Source: Schistocerca nitens (Eukaryota > Arthropoda > Insecta > Orthoptera > Acrididae). Taken from it: a stretch of 64,000 nt of DNA. The notes below the pieces were generated by a model, which saw only the letters and a list, made by a program, of their open reading frames with translations, made no database searches and was not told the DNA's origin. The position numbers and the translations under genes are program-made. Location: NCBI RefSeq assembly GCF_023898315.1, contig NC_064622.1, positions 170,148,178 to 170,212,177 on the forward strand. The letters run 5' to 3'. Shown piece after piece: positions 1 to 10,969 of this stretch. Position 1 is the stretch's first letter. Each line of letters opens with the position of its first letter.

Positions 1-639
1 CAAAATGATGCCATAGGCATTCTTTAAGAGTGCATACCTAGCTGAACGTCCTGCAAAGTTTGTAACCCCAACCAGTTCGACTTCGATCTTCATGGTGCAA
101 ACCTTTTAGATCACTGTGGCGCGCCATTTGTCATCCGGTGTTCGTGGTGCAAGTTATGGTTTTGTTTAAACATTTCTTTAAAGTAGATGCTATCCATTTT
201 GTGAAGTGTAATGCATGTATCACATAGAAGGTAGATCTCTGCACCTTCCGGACAATGATTTTCTGTCGCCCTCCTGATGCACATGGTGAGTCATTAGCAG
301 CTAATATTTTTCGTGTCGTAATTCTTAACATTTTCAAATGAGCCCCACTAAAGACTAAACTTGCGGCCTCGCACTCAAGGTGTTCCTTGTAATCAATCTG
401 TTGCAAACAGCTGTACCATCACGGCAATGTGCCAGGAGTTAACACTCTTTAAAGGCTGGGTGATAACTTTTGCAAGGGGCATGGATTGTAGCATGTCTGA
501 GATTGAAAAGAACTCAGAGTTCTGAGGTCAAAGTGCCTTAACGAGTCCTCAGTATTGCAGAGACAGTGTTTCCATTCGCATAAACTATAGCACATGACTA
601 TCATAAGTGTCTGAGGAAAGGAAGTCACGTCGCCTTTAC
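1..639. other. Unclassified sequence
   Basis: No gene, RNA or repeat family is recognised here. The minus strand has a 91-codon open frame (131-406), and a neighbouring minus frame reads a Cys/His-containing stretch ending near HHEH. That could be the decayed tail of a transposase, but I cannot assign a family and do not call a gene. Confidence 0.3.
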
Positions 640-1043
640 AGGGCCGTACCAGATAGGATTGACGGAGGAAAAAGAGAAGATCCAAAGAAGAGCAGCGCGT
701 TTCATTACAGATTCATTTAGTAAGTATGAACGCGTTGCGGTGATGCTCAGCCAACTCCAGTGGAAGACTCTGTAGGAGAGGTGTTCTGTATCACCGTATG
801 ATATACCGTTAAAGTTCCGAGAGCGTACGTTCCTAGAAGAGTCAACCAATAGAATGCTTCCTCTTATGTATACATCTCACTAAAAGAAAATGAAAGTAAA
901 ATTAGAGTGGTTCGAGCTCACACGGGGCTTACTATCAATTGCTCTTCGCTAGAACTATTCGTGACTGAAACAGGAAAGGGAGGAAGCGAACCACCACGAC
1001 ACACTTCACGGTGGCTTCCGGAATATAGGTTACATGTAGATGC
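640..1043 (+). mobile_element. LINE 3' end, 5'-truncated (CR1/jockey-like)
   Basis: The segment begins in the last part of a non-LTR reverse transcriptase. A broken frame near 645-725 reads YQIG...KIQRRAARFITDSF, the conserved C-terminal RT motif of this LINE. It continues through the 3' region, with an intact TGAAACAGGAAAGGGAGG block near 963, and stops near a gtagatg unit. The same 3' end, with gtagat repeats at its terminus, occurs at 6776-8016, 46540-49429 and 63468-63696. All copies are 5'-truncated, as target-primed reverse transcription leaves them. Stops and frameshifts make it non-functional. Confidence 0.8.
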
Positions 1044-3834
1044 GTTGTGAGTCAGCTCTGCGCCATTTTGAATGAGGTGTGTTAGGATAAGATTTCCACC
1101 ATGATGACAGAGGCCAACACACTGCATGAGCTTTAGCATCCCACGAACCACTCGCTTCCCTTCGCTTTCCCATGATTTCTGGCCGCTTATTGTATTAGGT
1201 AGGTTTGTCTTTGCAATAACACGGCCAAGTAAGTCAACTATCTGTTGAAATTAAAAAAAAAATCGACGTGTCACGTAATGTATTGTCGCCATGTGGTTTC
1301 CTAATTTCGACTCAGTATTGCTCCACCACATATCACCTTTTTTTAAAGGAATCTATGCTTCACTAAGGGCTGGGCCTTCCGATTACAGAACTTGTATTAT
1401 TTTCATTCTTAAGTTTCCCAGCGGACAGCTGAGATATGGAATGAAAAGACACTTTAAATGAAGTAGGTGAGGAAAGAAGTCTATTAGATAATCCTTGCCA
1501 GAAAAAGGGATAGGTTATTCAGATGTCTTCTACAGTACCCAGGAATAGTCAACATAAGTCGTGGACAAGGAGGGCAACCAGGACAGTTAAAGCCACCCTG
1601 AATTACTTTCCGTCACCCCTGCCCCCTGCCCCAAGATGGCGGATCCGGCTCCTTTATTCTGGTGAAATTCAGGAATAGTGTAGGTGTAATTAGATTCTTA
1701 TGAGTTCGATCCCCAGAATTTTAATAGCAGCAAAAGGCTAAATCCACCATCTGAGGTTGGGAGAGAGGGTGCAGACAGGGAGAGCATGACCTTAAACTGT
1801 CTTAGTTTCCTTCTCATCCACTACTGTCTTGACGCTCGAAGGAGCAGTGAAAGAGCAAATTTGTATGGGCCTACAAAGAAATAGTGTGATACACAAAATA
1901 GTTTATAGAGGGTATTAGTACATGTGCAGAAATGAAAAGATTAGAGAAAGCTAGACGGCATCAAACTCATCAAGAGGCTGATGACGAGAACGTTCCCCAG
2001 ATGCGCTGCTTACCAGAGCTGTATTCATTTATTTGTTTTAGTTCTGGCCTGTTGGTAGTCTGTGTCAGAGACATATTATTATGTAACTATTCATTACATA
2101 CCTATAAATATTTAAATGAAGGAAAAGAAATACAAAGATCGACACACGGAGCTCTAAAAATTTAAACCAAATGTTATGGGGACAATAATAAACATTCAGT
2201 AGAACTACTACTAGCTAAAAATGTTGCAACACAACACATTTCACATAAGGTATTCATACGTGAACAATATTTTTCTATTTTCTATTCATTTTAGTGAGTC
2301 TTAGCTACCAAAGGAAGAACTTTACGACCCTGTGACATAACTACGTTATGGTCACTAAATAGTAATCATACAGGGTGTACAAGAAGTTCAGCAAAAGAAT
2401 CGATATGAAACTGGATGCAAACGTGGTTCGTTTGTACAGCCTTAAATTTTTGCCGAAGCCCTCTAAAACGTATATTTCATAGCGAAGTATAATTATACTG
2501 ATGAGCACGTACGATGTAATCGCTCGCAGTGTAAAAGCTGTGTCGTCTGTCTTGCGTTCACGAATGGATGCTGCTGTTGATGTCCAACAAGTACATTTTG
2601 TTAATGACAAATCTCGTAAACGAAGAGATGTTAGTGTAAGAAACACTAGATTCCTAAGTAAACAGATAAACGTTTGTGAATTGACAACATGTGCAGTTTC
2701 GAACTTTTATTGCCTACTCTCGGCCATTCTTCCGATAGTATATCCTTTTCTCATTAACTTTTACAGAATTGATTTCGCATCCTGACTCTGAGACGCACAA
2801 CAGCGTTACGTAGTTGAATACCGTTGCACTGCCATTTTACTTTCAGACATCAATAGAAGTGAAAGTAGAAGTAGTCGCCTTCGCAAGTCTCGGTACCTGT
2901 GAAGCTTCATGTGGGATCCACATCGCTTTCCCCATCCTGCCACTATAACCTTTAACTCATCAAATCGTGTAATAGATAAATGCTGTGAAAAAGGTGGCCT
3001 CCCTTTATATCGTGACCTGTTTTTATAATCTATCTGTCTATCTCTAGACATACTAGTAACCACTATGTATCATAATAACGTACCGAGAGCTCGTTTTTCA
3101 TGAGTTACACTGTTTCATATCGTGTGATATGAAAACTGCCAAATTCTTTGTCCGTAACTTCAAGATAGTAGTTACGTTGCTAGCCACATAAGAAACGGAC
3201 GTGCTTTTACAACATGGTAGCAATATCTCTGAAACGCCTTCCAGCCTTATAAGTTTTACAGGTATTTTTTTCCGTCGCACTGCTGTGGTTTACACAATTT
3301 CTCTTCAAACATTATCGTGTCGTCTTTCTTTTTGTATCTCCCCTTCCTGTGATTTCTAGTTGTTGAGAATCAGTTTCCGAAACTGTCGAATGTAATGCCT
3401 CGTGACGGTGCACTTCTATAGAAACGCACCTGGCTTCAAGTCGCATCAAGTGTTTGAAATATCGGCTAACTCTCGACGAAGTCCACTGTGTCATTGCCGA
3501 GGAGTAATTGAATACCATGTGATTAAATGACGTCATCTTTATAAGGATGGTACCCATTCACCACACGATGTTCAGTAATTGCCCGACAACGGCAGGCTCG
3601 CACTCGGACAAGAGCACGTGGTAGTTTTAAATAACAGATTTGATTAGAAATCATAAAATTTTCTTGACTTTCAGTAACTACTTACCGAACTTAGTTCAAT
3701 GAAAGTATGCGGTCTCCATTCTAGGTAACAGATATAGCCTCCTGATGAGATTACATTCGTTTTAACGTTTAGTACATAGTAATGACACACTTCAAGCAGA
3801 CGCTGTAACTGTTACAACGCGAGTTTGGCAGATG
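1044..3834. other. No gene or repeat recognised
   Basis: This is AT-rich sequence with only short open frames that overlap on both strands and lack domains. A phrase near 2370 (cagggtgtacaag) resembles a mariner terminus, but no partner end was found. Confidence 0.5.
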
Positions 3835-3897
3835 TTTCTCTCTCTTTCTCTCTCTTTCCCTTTCTCTCTGTCTCTCTCTCTGTCCGTCTCCCTCTGA
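3835..3897. repeat. (TC)n microsatellite, imperfect
   Basis: A pyrimidine-only strand of TC/TTTC/TCCC units with a few G interruptions, followed by a further pyrimidine-rich tail. Confidence 0.9.
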
Positions 3898-5260
3898 CTT
3901 ACCCCCACTTTCTCTCTGCATACTTCTTTTCTCTTCATCCTTCTTTTCTATGCTTGATATGTTGTCGATTCTAAGTTAAATACAGGCAGAGCGTTTCAGA
4001 GTGGGAAACGATAAGATCGATTTTAGGCTTACGTACGAACGATTCCATGGATTCTCTAGTGTGCTGTTTGAAGTTTCCAAATGTAGCACATATTCGTAAT
4101 GGTCTCTGGCAATACATCGGACTGTATCGCTGCAACTCCACAATACATCCACGGACCACGTGCTCGTTGAATTCTTTTACAAGTCCATTTCATTCCTACT
4201 CTATCTATGACCTCATGTTTCAGCTGTTACTGACTGAAAGGGGTCGGATATTCTGATCCATGTTACATATGCACTTGCGGTGCAGAATCACTAGGGTCGA
4301 TGATTTAGTGTTATAGGTCTTTTCGAACTGATTTTGTACGCTCAGCGTTCGATTCATCAATTCTGAAGACAGTTGAAGATTCTAGAGATAATTCTCCGGC
4401 AGTTCACGTTAAATGATAATTAATCATTTGTTTCTCGTTTCTTTCAGCTGTTGTGCTGCCCTCTACTTGTCTTTAGAGCTCCTTGTTGTTTATAATAGTG
4501 CAGGCTGTGTATCTCCTTGCTAAAGCGGAATGATAAGTCTTTTCCACGGTCTTTAACTATTTCCAGTATCTCGAGTTGGCCGTTTCGGGCGTCTTTGAGG
4601 AATTTGCACATCCTGTATAGGACGGCGAGTGGGGTGTGGCCGAATAGTGGAGATGGTTTGTCAACGGCGACTTAAAGTCATGAATACACGGAAACAGTGT
4701 GTGGGTTTATTTTAGCTCATGTTTACGTTGGTAGCCTACAGGAAGGATGTAGTTATACAGTACGTCAGCCACATAGGCAACTGGGATCAGTGGCCGCAAC
4801 TTAAAGTATGTTAGAAAGGACCGGTGACATTCAGGGGCGAAAGCAGAACCGCGGAGAGGACAGACACATTTAGAAAAGAAACAGTGACAGACGCAAGTTC
4901 GAAGAAAGCAGTGGCAGATGGCGTAAGCCTTTTGCACTGCACAGAGTTAAAACCAGAGAGCATAATTCAGAACCGTCTCTCTGCAGCCAGACAGGGGAAG
5001 CAGTCTCATGGCCTATCTCCCACGCGTCCTGACTGGTTACTCAGAAAATACTGCGCTATCCCGTGTCTTAGTACCGCCCCTGTACTGCCACTGCACTTTG
5101 GTCCATCAATTCAGCACTCATGTAACGGTGTCACGTGTATATCGACTGAGTACTGAATGTAAAATCTTATAGGATAAAAAGGCAATAAAAATTAGTCTAT
5201 TAATTTCTAAGTATCCATCCGCGGACTGAGAACTACCGTTGTGCAATCCAGTATCATCTT
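3898..5260. other. No gene or repeat recognised
   Basis: Moderate-GC sequence with a 110-codon plus-strand frame (4824-5156) that has low-complexity composition and no domain. Nothing supports a gene. Confidence 0.5.
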
Positions 5261-5272
5261 ACTGCAATGCTG

Positions 5273-5490
5273 TCCGCAGCTCGTGGTCGTGCGGTAGCGT
5301 TCTCGCTTCCCACGCCCGGGTTCCCGGGTTCGATTCCCGGCGGGGTCAGGGATTTTCTCTGCCTCGTGATGACTGGGTGTTGTGTGATGTCCTTAGGTTA
5401 GTTAGGTTTAAGTAATTCTAAGTTCTAGGGGACTGATGACCATAGATGTTAAGTCCCATAGTGCTCAGAGCCATTTGAACCATTTTTTTT
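5273..5490 (+). mobile_element. SINE, subfamily A2 (tRNA-Gly-like head)
   Basis: The head reads gtggtcgtgcggtagcgttc, followed by a B box (GGTTCGATTCC) near 5326, and resembles a tRNA-Gly. The tail carries the shared ccttaggttagttagg and gtgctcagagccatttgaa blocks and ends in oligo-T. It is flanked by a perfect 12-bp target-site duplication, actgcaatgctg, at 5261-5272 and 5491-5502. This subfamily also appears at 14536 and 53885. Confidence 0.95.
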
Positions 5491-5502
5491 ACTGCAATGC
5501 TG

Positions 5503-6153
5503 CTGTGCCTAAGTTTGAGTGAAAGGGTCTAAACGTGGATATGCTCGAGCTTACATGATCAGTTCTCTCCATTTTGATACCTGCCTTAGTCACTGCAAGG
5601 TCCTCACCAGAGTTATCCATTCTTGAAGACATTTGTAGGCTTATATGGTTAATATCTGCAGCTACTCTTCCTCGGTTGCTGGTGCTATGTTGTTTGCTTT
5701 TAGATAACAATGAATGTTATTCCGGGTAATATTTATACTTACAGGATAAACTGCATTTGAAGGAATTAGCCCTTTATATCATTTGCCTCATTTTCTACGT
5801 TCTAGCTATTTATCCTGTAATTAAGAATAAATGTTATTACGAATAACATTTGTTCTTATCTACAAGATAAAGAATATTTGAAGAAGTTAGCGTTTTATAT
5901 GACTCTGGCGCCCAGGAAGATTAAGTAAGACGCTTTTCTAATGCTGCTCAGGAACTCCATTTTGATAAACACATTCTACTGTCCGATTACTTCTGGTATG
6001 TGTTTCAGGAGGGATAGATGATGATTAGTTCGTTCCGCAGGCGATACTAAACTCTGAGATCATACGAAAACCAATATAGCGACTGTTTGTTGGATGTAGA
6101 TGTAGATGTTAGCTTGTACTTTTTGTCGCTGAAACTTAAGACAGTATTGTCAC

Positions 6154-6156
<3 letters not shown>
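5503..6156. other. Intergenic sequence, nothing recognised
   Basis: Short frames only. Two copies of an aataacatt...aggataaa phrase near 5710-5750 and 5840-5870 suggest a small degenerate duplication. A brief gatgtagatgtagatg run lies near 6095. Confidence 0.4.

Positions 6157-6202
<46 letters not shown>
6157..6202. repeat. (CA)23 microsatellite
   Basis: Uninterrupted CA dinucleotides of about 46 bp. On the minus strand they give a spurious poly-Cys/Val open frame, which is not a gene. Confidence 0.97.
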
Positions 6203-6205
<3 letters not shown>

Positions 6206-6501
6206 TTTATTTTTGTCTGTGGCAATGGACAAAATTTTCCCAGAAATAAATTTAAAATAGTTCAAACTCCTTGCGTCCGACCAAGATATCCGTGAGATTG
6301 CCCATGGTTGTAAAGAAATTTCTATATCTGGTAATCTCGTCCTGCACATTCCCATTTGGGAAGCTCTCAGTTCAACTACCAGAAGAGCCAAAGAACTGTG
6401 GTACTAGATAGGGTTGCATGTTCAGCAGCTCACTCCACCACTTGAATAAGAAAAAGAGAGTCTGAAACTTTGAAAACAAACTTCAAGGTTCACTTTATTA
6501 C

Positions 6502-6764
6502 GGAATCTTCTGGCAGATTAAAACTGTGTGGCGGACTGGGAATCGAACCTGAGACATCTGCATTTCGCGGGCGAGTCCTCACCGACTGAGCTATCCAAAC
6601 GCGTCTCGCGACTCGCTCTCGCAGCTCATGCCAGTAGGTTGTCACCTCACTTCCAAGCTTCATTGAAGTTCTCCTGCATACCTTCCGGCGCTAGCACTCA
6701 TGGAAGAAATGATGCTGCGGAGACGTAGTCGAGCCCCAGCCTGGGGGATTGTTTCTAGAATTAA
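6502..6764 (-). mobile_element. SINE, family E (tRNA-Lys-like domain)
   Basis: The reverse complement carries an A box in tttggatagctcagtcggtg (complement of 6583-6602) and a B box in ctcaggttcgattccc (complement of 6538-6553), giving a tRNA-Lys-like domain near the left end. Unlike the A family, a ~110-bp non-tRNA segment precedes the tRNA part. A possible 7-bp duplication, ttattac, flanks it at 6495-6501 and 6765-6771. The same family supplies fragments at 8042-8153 and 55652-55788. Confidence 0.75.
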
Positions 6765-6948
6765 TTATTACCTTGCAGTGGCTTGTAAGGCGCTTGTTCG
6801 CCCTATTGTTGAGTATTGTTCATCCGTCTGCGATCCCTATCAGGTAGGACTGATAGAGGAGATAGGGAATATCCAACGAAGAGCGGCGCGTTTCGTCACG
6901 GGATCGTTTAGCTAGCGAGAGAGCGTTACGGAGATGCTAAACAAACTC

Positions 6949-7700
6949 TTGTAGTCCTACTGAATAGAATGGGTATAGTTATGGGGGAAGAATATAATAT
7001 GAGAATTAATAAATCAAAACAAAAGTAATGGCATGCGACAAAAAAGATCAAGTGAAAGTCCAAGTTCATGTAGGCAATGAACTGCTTGAACAAGTTGATA
7101 AATTTACTTATCTGGGCTGTAATATTACCAGGGATGGAAGGAGCAAGGCAGAAGTGAGAAGTAGAATTGCTCAAGCAAAGGCTGCTTTTAACAAGAAGAA
7201 AAACACCTTAACATCTAAGAGCATCAGCCTTGAAATCAGGAAAAGAATTTGGAAATCGTAAGTGTGGAATGTAGCATGCTATGGGTGTGAAACATGGACT
7301 CTCGGGACAGAGAAAGACCAGAAGCTAAATTCTCTTGAAATGTGGTGCTATAGGCGCATGCTCAAAATAAAATGTATCGACAAGGTCACAAACGAAGTGG
7401 TTCTGGAAAGAGCAGATGAGAAGAGAAGCTTCTGGAGTTTCATTGTCAAAAGAAGAGTGCAATTTACAGGCCATCTATTAAGACATAAAGGACTCCTGAA
7501 CATAATCATAGAGGGATATGTCGAGAGAAAAAGACCAATAGGAAGACCACGGCTGAGGTACATGGATCAAATCGTGGAAGATGTGGGATGTAACACCTAT
7601 AAAGAAATGAAGAGAAAAGCTGAAAGACGCACAGAATGGAGACAAGCTGCCATTGCAGCTGTTGCAAACCAATCCTTGGATTGACCACTACAGAAGAAGA
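6949..7700 (+). mobile_element. RTE-like LINE fragment inside a LINE
   Basis: This insertion carries the C-terminal part of a non-LTR reverse transcriptase and ends with cagaagaaga. Near-matching 10-bp duplications, aaacaaactc (6939-6948) and aaactaactc (7701-7710), flank it, so it entered the surrounding LINE by retrotransposition. It is strongly 5'-truncated. The RTE-like assignment rests on protein style (ACYGCETWTL, RRMLKIK, GRPRLRYMDQI), not on a search. Confidence 0.8.
6990..7684 (+). pseudogene. Reverse transcriptase C-terminal pseudogene
   Basis: The readable protein covers the RT thumb/C-terminal region: FTYLGCNITRDGRSKAEV, then ACYGCETWTLGTEK, FTGHLLRHKGLL and GRPRLRYMDQIVEDVG. One TAA (7259-7261) splits it into two adjacent blocks in the same frame (7028-7261 and 7262-7684). 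A one-base deletion around 7016-7021 shifts the upstream residues (EYNMRINKSK). The palm catalytic motif is absent because of the 5' truncation. The low number of lesions suggests a fairly recent insertion. Confidence 0.85.
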
Positions 7701-7990
7701 AAACTAACTCCACTGGCAGACGTTACAAGAGAGACGTTGTGCATCACGGAGAGATTTACTATTGAAATTTCGGGACAGCACTTTTCAGGAGTCGGACAGC
7801 ATATTACTTCCCCACACATGCATCTCGCGTATTGACCACGAGGAGAAAATTCGAGACATTAGAGCCAATACAGAGGCTTACCGACAATCATTATTTCCAC
7901 GCACTATACGCGACTGGAACAGGGTTGGAGGGATCAGATAGTGGCACTGAAAGTACCCTCCGCCACACACCATTACGTTGCTTGCGGAGC

Positions 7991-8012
7991 ATGATGTAGA
8001 TGTAGATGTAGA
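7991..8012. repeat. (TGTAGA)n LINE tail
   Basis: A short run of tgtaga units forms the 3' terminus of the LINE, as in the sister copies. Confidence 0.85.
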
Positions 8013-8041
8013 TGCAGTGCAGTGAGGGCTGATCTGATAGT

Positions 8042-8153
8042 TCCTGACAGATTAAAACCCTATTCCGGATCGGAACCTGAGCACTCCCCAGCGGAAGGCA
8101 AAGGTCTCAGGTTTGAGTTCCAGTCAGACACACAGTTTTAATCTGCCAGGAAG
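8042..8153. mobile_element. Inverted pair of SINE family E ends
   Basis: The left edge reads ttcctgacagattaaaac and the right edge gttttaatctgccaggaa, so the two are inverted copies of one E-family terminus. The right half keeps a B-box-like caggtttgagttcc near 8112. About 75 bp separates the arms. Confidence 0.6.
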
Positions 8154-8239
8154 CGCAGACGCCACTGCAGAGTTATAATTAATTCTGAACACTTTTTACC
8201 ATATTATCACTCACTTTGCGACCTGCTTTCATTACATTT

Positions 8240-8570
8240 GTTTCACGGCGTGGCCCTTGTCACGGCTGAGCTCGAAGCGTCAAGTCGTAAACGGCTTGCG
8301 CTGTACGCTGGGCTGGGCTACCTCTCCTGTGAGCCCTGGCGCCGACTAGAGAGGGAGAGTGTCGGAGCCGGCCAGCTGTAGCTTCAGATGTCCGCGCAGC
8401 TGCCGACGTCATCGCGTGGGCGGCAGTCACGGGTAGATCAATTAGGCACACGTAGCGGCCCCGCCCGCTCCGACGGCAAACCGAACGCCCGTGACTCGTG
8501 GCGAATGCCTAAATGAATTTCCAGAATACGGAACCTACTGGCCAGACAGCCGACCTGCCGCCGTCCGCGA
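8240..8570. other. CpG-dense block 1
   Basis: This ~330-bp stretch is visibly richer in GC and CpG than its surroundings (ccgcgcagctgccgacgtca near 8391, then ggccccgcccgctccgacgg near 8457). It carries no domain-bearing frame and no recognised repeat. It is one of at least eight such blocks. Confidence 0.5.
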
Positions 8571-9091
8571 TGAAAATAGACGTATGAGTGTCTTTTCAGC
8601 AAATAACCTATTGCACATAGATATGTGAAGGAATGCACTACTGTTCGATAACACGGGAAACCTGGAAACGGTACCTACCGTAAAATAAGCAGGAGATAGC
8701 ATCCGGAGCAACTTGAAGTGGAATGACCAAAAAAGAAACCAATTATAGGAAAAGAAAATGCTAGGTTGAGAATCATTTGGAGGGTCTTTCGTAAATGTAA
8801 TAATCAAATTAAACAATTATTTGCGTCAGTCACTCTTTTTAATTCGTACCACAATGCGTTTCAACAGTTTACACTCTCATCTTCAGGTGGAACAATGATG
8901 TTACGTTACATTTTTGCTAGCTCGATGCAGCCAGTTAGTTTTCATGCTTTCATTTTGCTGCAGAGACTTCTAACAGGCACTTGTTAGTGTAGTATGGAAT
9001 TAAGATCATACATTTTAAATTCTGACAGAGTTAGTTACAATCGAGTGCACACAACCCTGCTGTTCGTCATGAACACACGTGTTAACGTAAT

Positions 9092-9888
9092 TTGTCTTAC
9101 AGAACACGATCCAATAACATAAAAAAGTCAAAGATTATAACGATGTAAGGATATAGGGGCTTGCCTCAGAGATCATTCATTACGAACTCACACTGTGGAT
9201 CATAGATACATATAAGCTTTATAAAATCATTTCAGTCTTTACAACAACTTGTTAAAAGTATTATTATTTCGTACATGACGGTAATGACACAGATAAAAAT
9301 AAAATGAAGAAACTTAAAAAAATTAAAACTTGAGGACTTGGTATCGACGTAAATAATTTCTTACCTTTTCTTTACAGTGCTTTGGTAATTATCTTTTATT
9401 AAGGTCATTAAGGAAGTAGAAAGTGGAAAGAATTATAGTGCATCATCTAGCATACCTGAGAAGAGGCTGAGCTATAGCGCGTCATTTAGTATATCTGCGG
9501 AGCTCTTAAAGAAGCTCATTGGCACTGCCTTTGAGACCTTCACCGATATACTTGATGATGCACTATAACTCTTTCCACTTCTCCTTCCTGAGTGGCCTTA
9601 ATAAAAAAGTAATTCTTGAAGCACCGTACAGAAATAACAAGAAGTCGATACTAAGCCTGCAAAGTTTACATTTTAATATATTTTATTTTATTTTATTTGT
9701 TTCTTTACTGTGAAACAGTATTGCTTTTAACAAGTTGTTGCTACGACTGAAACAATTTTATAATTGTTATATGCATCTATGATCCATAAGGTAAGTTAGA
9801 ACTAATGATCTTTGAGGCAAGGCGCTGCATGTTTACATCGTTACATCTCTGACGTGTTTATGTTATTTCTTCGTGTTCTGTGAGACAA
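9092..9888. repeat. Large fold-back (long inverted repeat)
   Basis: The left arm (9092-9455) and right arm (9546-9888) are reverse complements along their length with scattered mismatches and small indels. Anchors are ttgtcttacagaacacg versus cgtgttctgtgagacaa at the tips, acaacttgttaaaagta versus gcttttaacaagttgttgc mid-arm, and agaattatagtgcatcatct versus gatgatgcactataactctt near the loop. The loop is ~90 nt. No transposase and no clear target duplication were found. Confidence 0.85.
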
Positions 9889-9963
9889 GTATTAATAATC
9901 TTAGCGGACTTCCCAAAAATATTCGTCATATATCACGATGTTGAGACTGTTGTACGCTGTTTG

Positions 9964-10157
9964 GTTCAAATGGCTCTGAGCACTATGGGACTCAACTGCT
10001 AAGGTCATAAGTCCCCTAGAACTTAGAACTACTTAAACCTAACTAACCTAAGGACAACACACACATCCATGCCCGAGGCAGGATTCGAACCTGCGACCGT
10101 AGCGGTCGCGCGGTTCCAGACTGTAGCGCCATAACCGCTCGGCCACCAGCGGCCGGC
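9964..10157 (-). mobile_element. SINE, subfamily A1
   Basis: Reverse orientation: the tail lies at the left and the tRNA Leu/Ser-like head at the right (B box as ggattcgaacc near 10081). A perfect 12-bp duplication, gtacgctgtttg, flanks it at 9952-9963 and 10158-10169. Confidence 0.95.
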
Positions 10158-10169
10158 GTACGCTGTTTG

Positions 10170-10967
10170 CCCTTGTATATTCCGACGCCGGTGAACACTC
10201 TGAGGCAAATTAGCGGCCTACTTACGACGCCACTGGCAAGCAAAGCATTGCTCTCGAAGAAAACGTGAGCCTTCTCTATTGTCAAGTTCCGCTTTACTTC
10301 GAGAGTTCATGTATTTCATATACGGTTTCAGATGCCGCAACCAGGTTTCAGCGAAGTGAATGGTCGTAAAGTGTCGTGTATTTCGCAGTGTATTAACACT
10401 TGTGGTTGTTTAAATGCTGGCGTCCTGAAAGAACTAAATATTTTTTAACGGGCCGACGTACAGATGCATGTAGTAATGTCTGAAGTGTTGTGTGTAGAAC
10501 ACAACACCGTTAAACGCTCGCCAACAGACACCCATAAAAACAGCCGGAAATCTGTTAAATACGAAACGACGGCTATACAGTCCTTATCTTTGCTACATCT
10601 TTCGTCGTCTCGAATTCGATGGGCCAAACACTATACAAATTTCTTTCCTCCTTGCAACAGCTCTGAAACGCACCTGATTCCATTAAAAACATAAGTGCTC
10701 TCGAATATTTGTAAACAGAAAAATGCTAGAGCCAAAAGCACTCGAGCCTTTCTTAGACTTACTTAGTGGAAACCTTGAATCGACTTTACAGTGAAACATC
10801 AGAAGTTTTCACGTTACGCGAGTAATTGCAACTACTGATAAGGTTTGTGTTTCCTCAAATAATGATACTTTTTGCTGTAGTGAAATTTTCCTTAACTTAA
10901 AAACTACGCAACGACAGAAAGCGTAAACATACTAACGAAAAAGTGAAACATTCTCACTCATACTAAA
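10170..10967. other. No gene or repeat recognised
   Basis: AT-rich sequence with short overlapping frames on both strands and no motif. Confidence 0.5.
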
Positions 10968-10969
10968 TA

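Larger units (their letters stand above)
6776..8016 (+). mobile_element. LINE 3' end interrupted by another LINE
   Basis: The RT C-terminus is readable at 6781-6912 (ALVRPIVEYCSSV, then IQRRAARFVTGSF). The element breaks at ~6948, resumes at ~7711 with the next part of its 3' region (aactccactggcagacgtta), and ends in gatgtagatgtagatgtaga repeats (7991-8012). The 752 bp between the halves are a separate insertion. Same family as the LINE ends at 640, 46540 and 63468. Confidence 0.85.

Noticed and set aside
1-430. Possible piggyBac-type transposase tail on the minus strand
   Set aside because: Only a few Cys and His residues in shifting frames; no conserved motif could be matched with confidence.
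2366-2420. Possible mariner terminus (cagggtgtacaag)
   Set aside because: No inverted partner or transposase remnant was found nearby.
6047-6391. 114-codon minus-strand frame with a Cys-Val repeat
   Set aside because: It is created by the CA microsatellite at 6157-6202.
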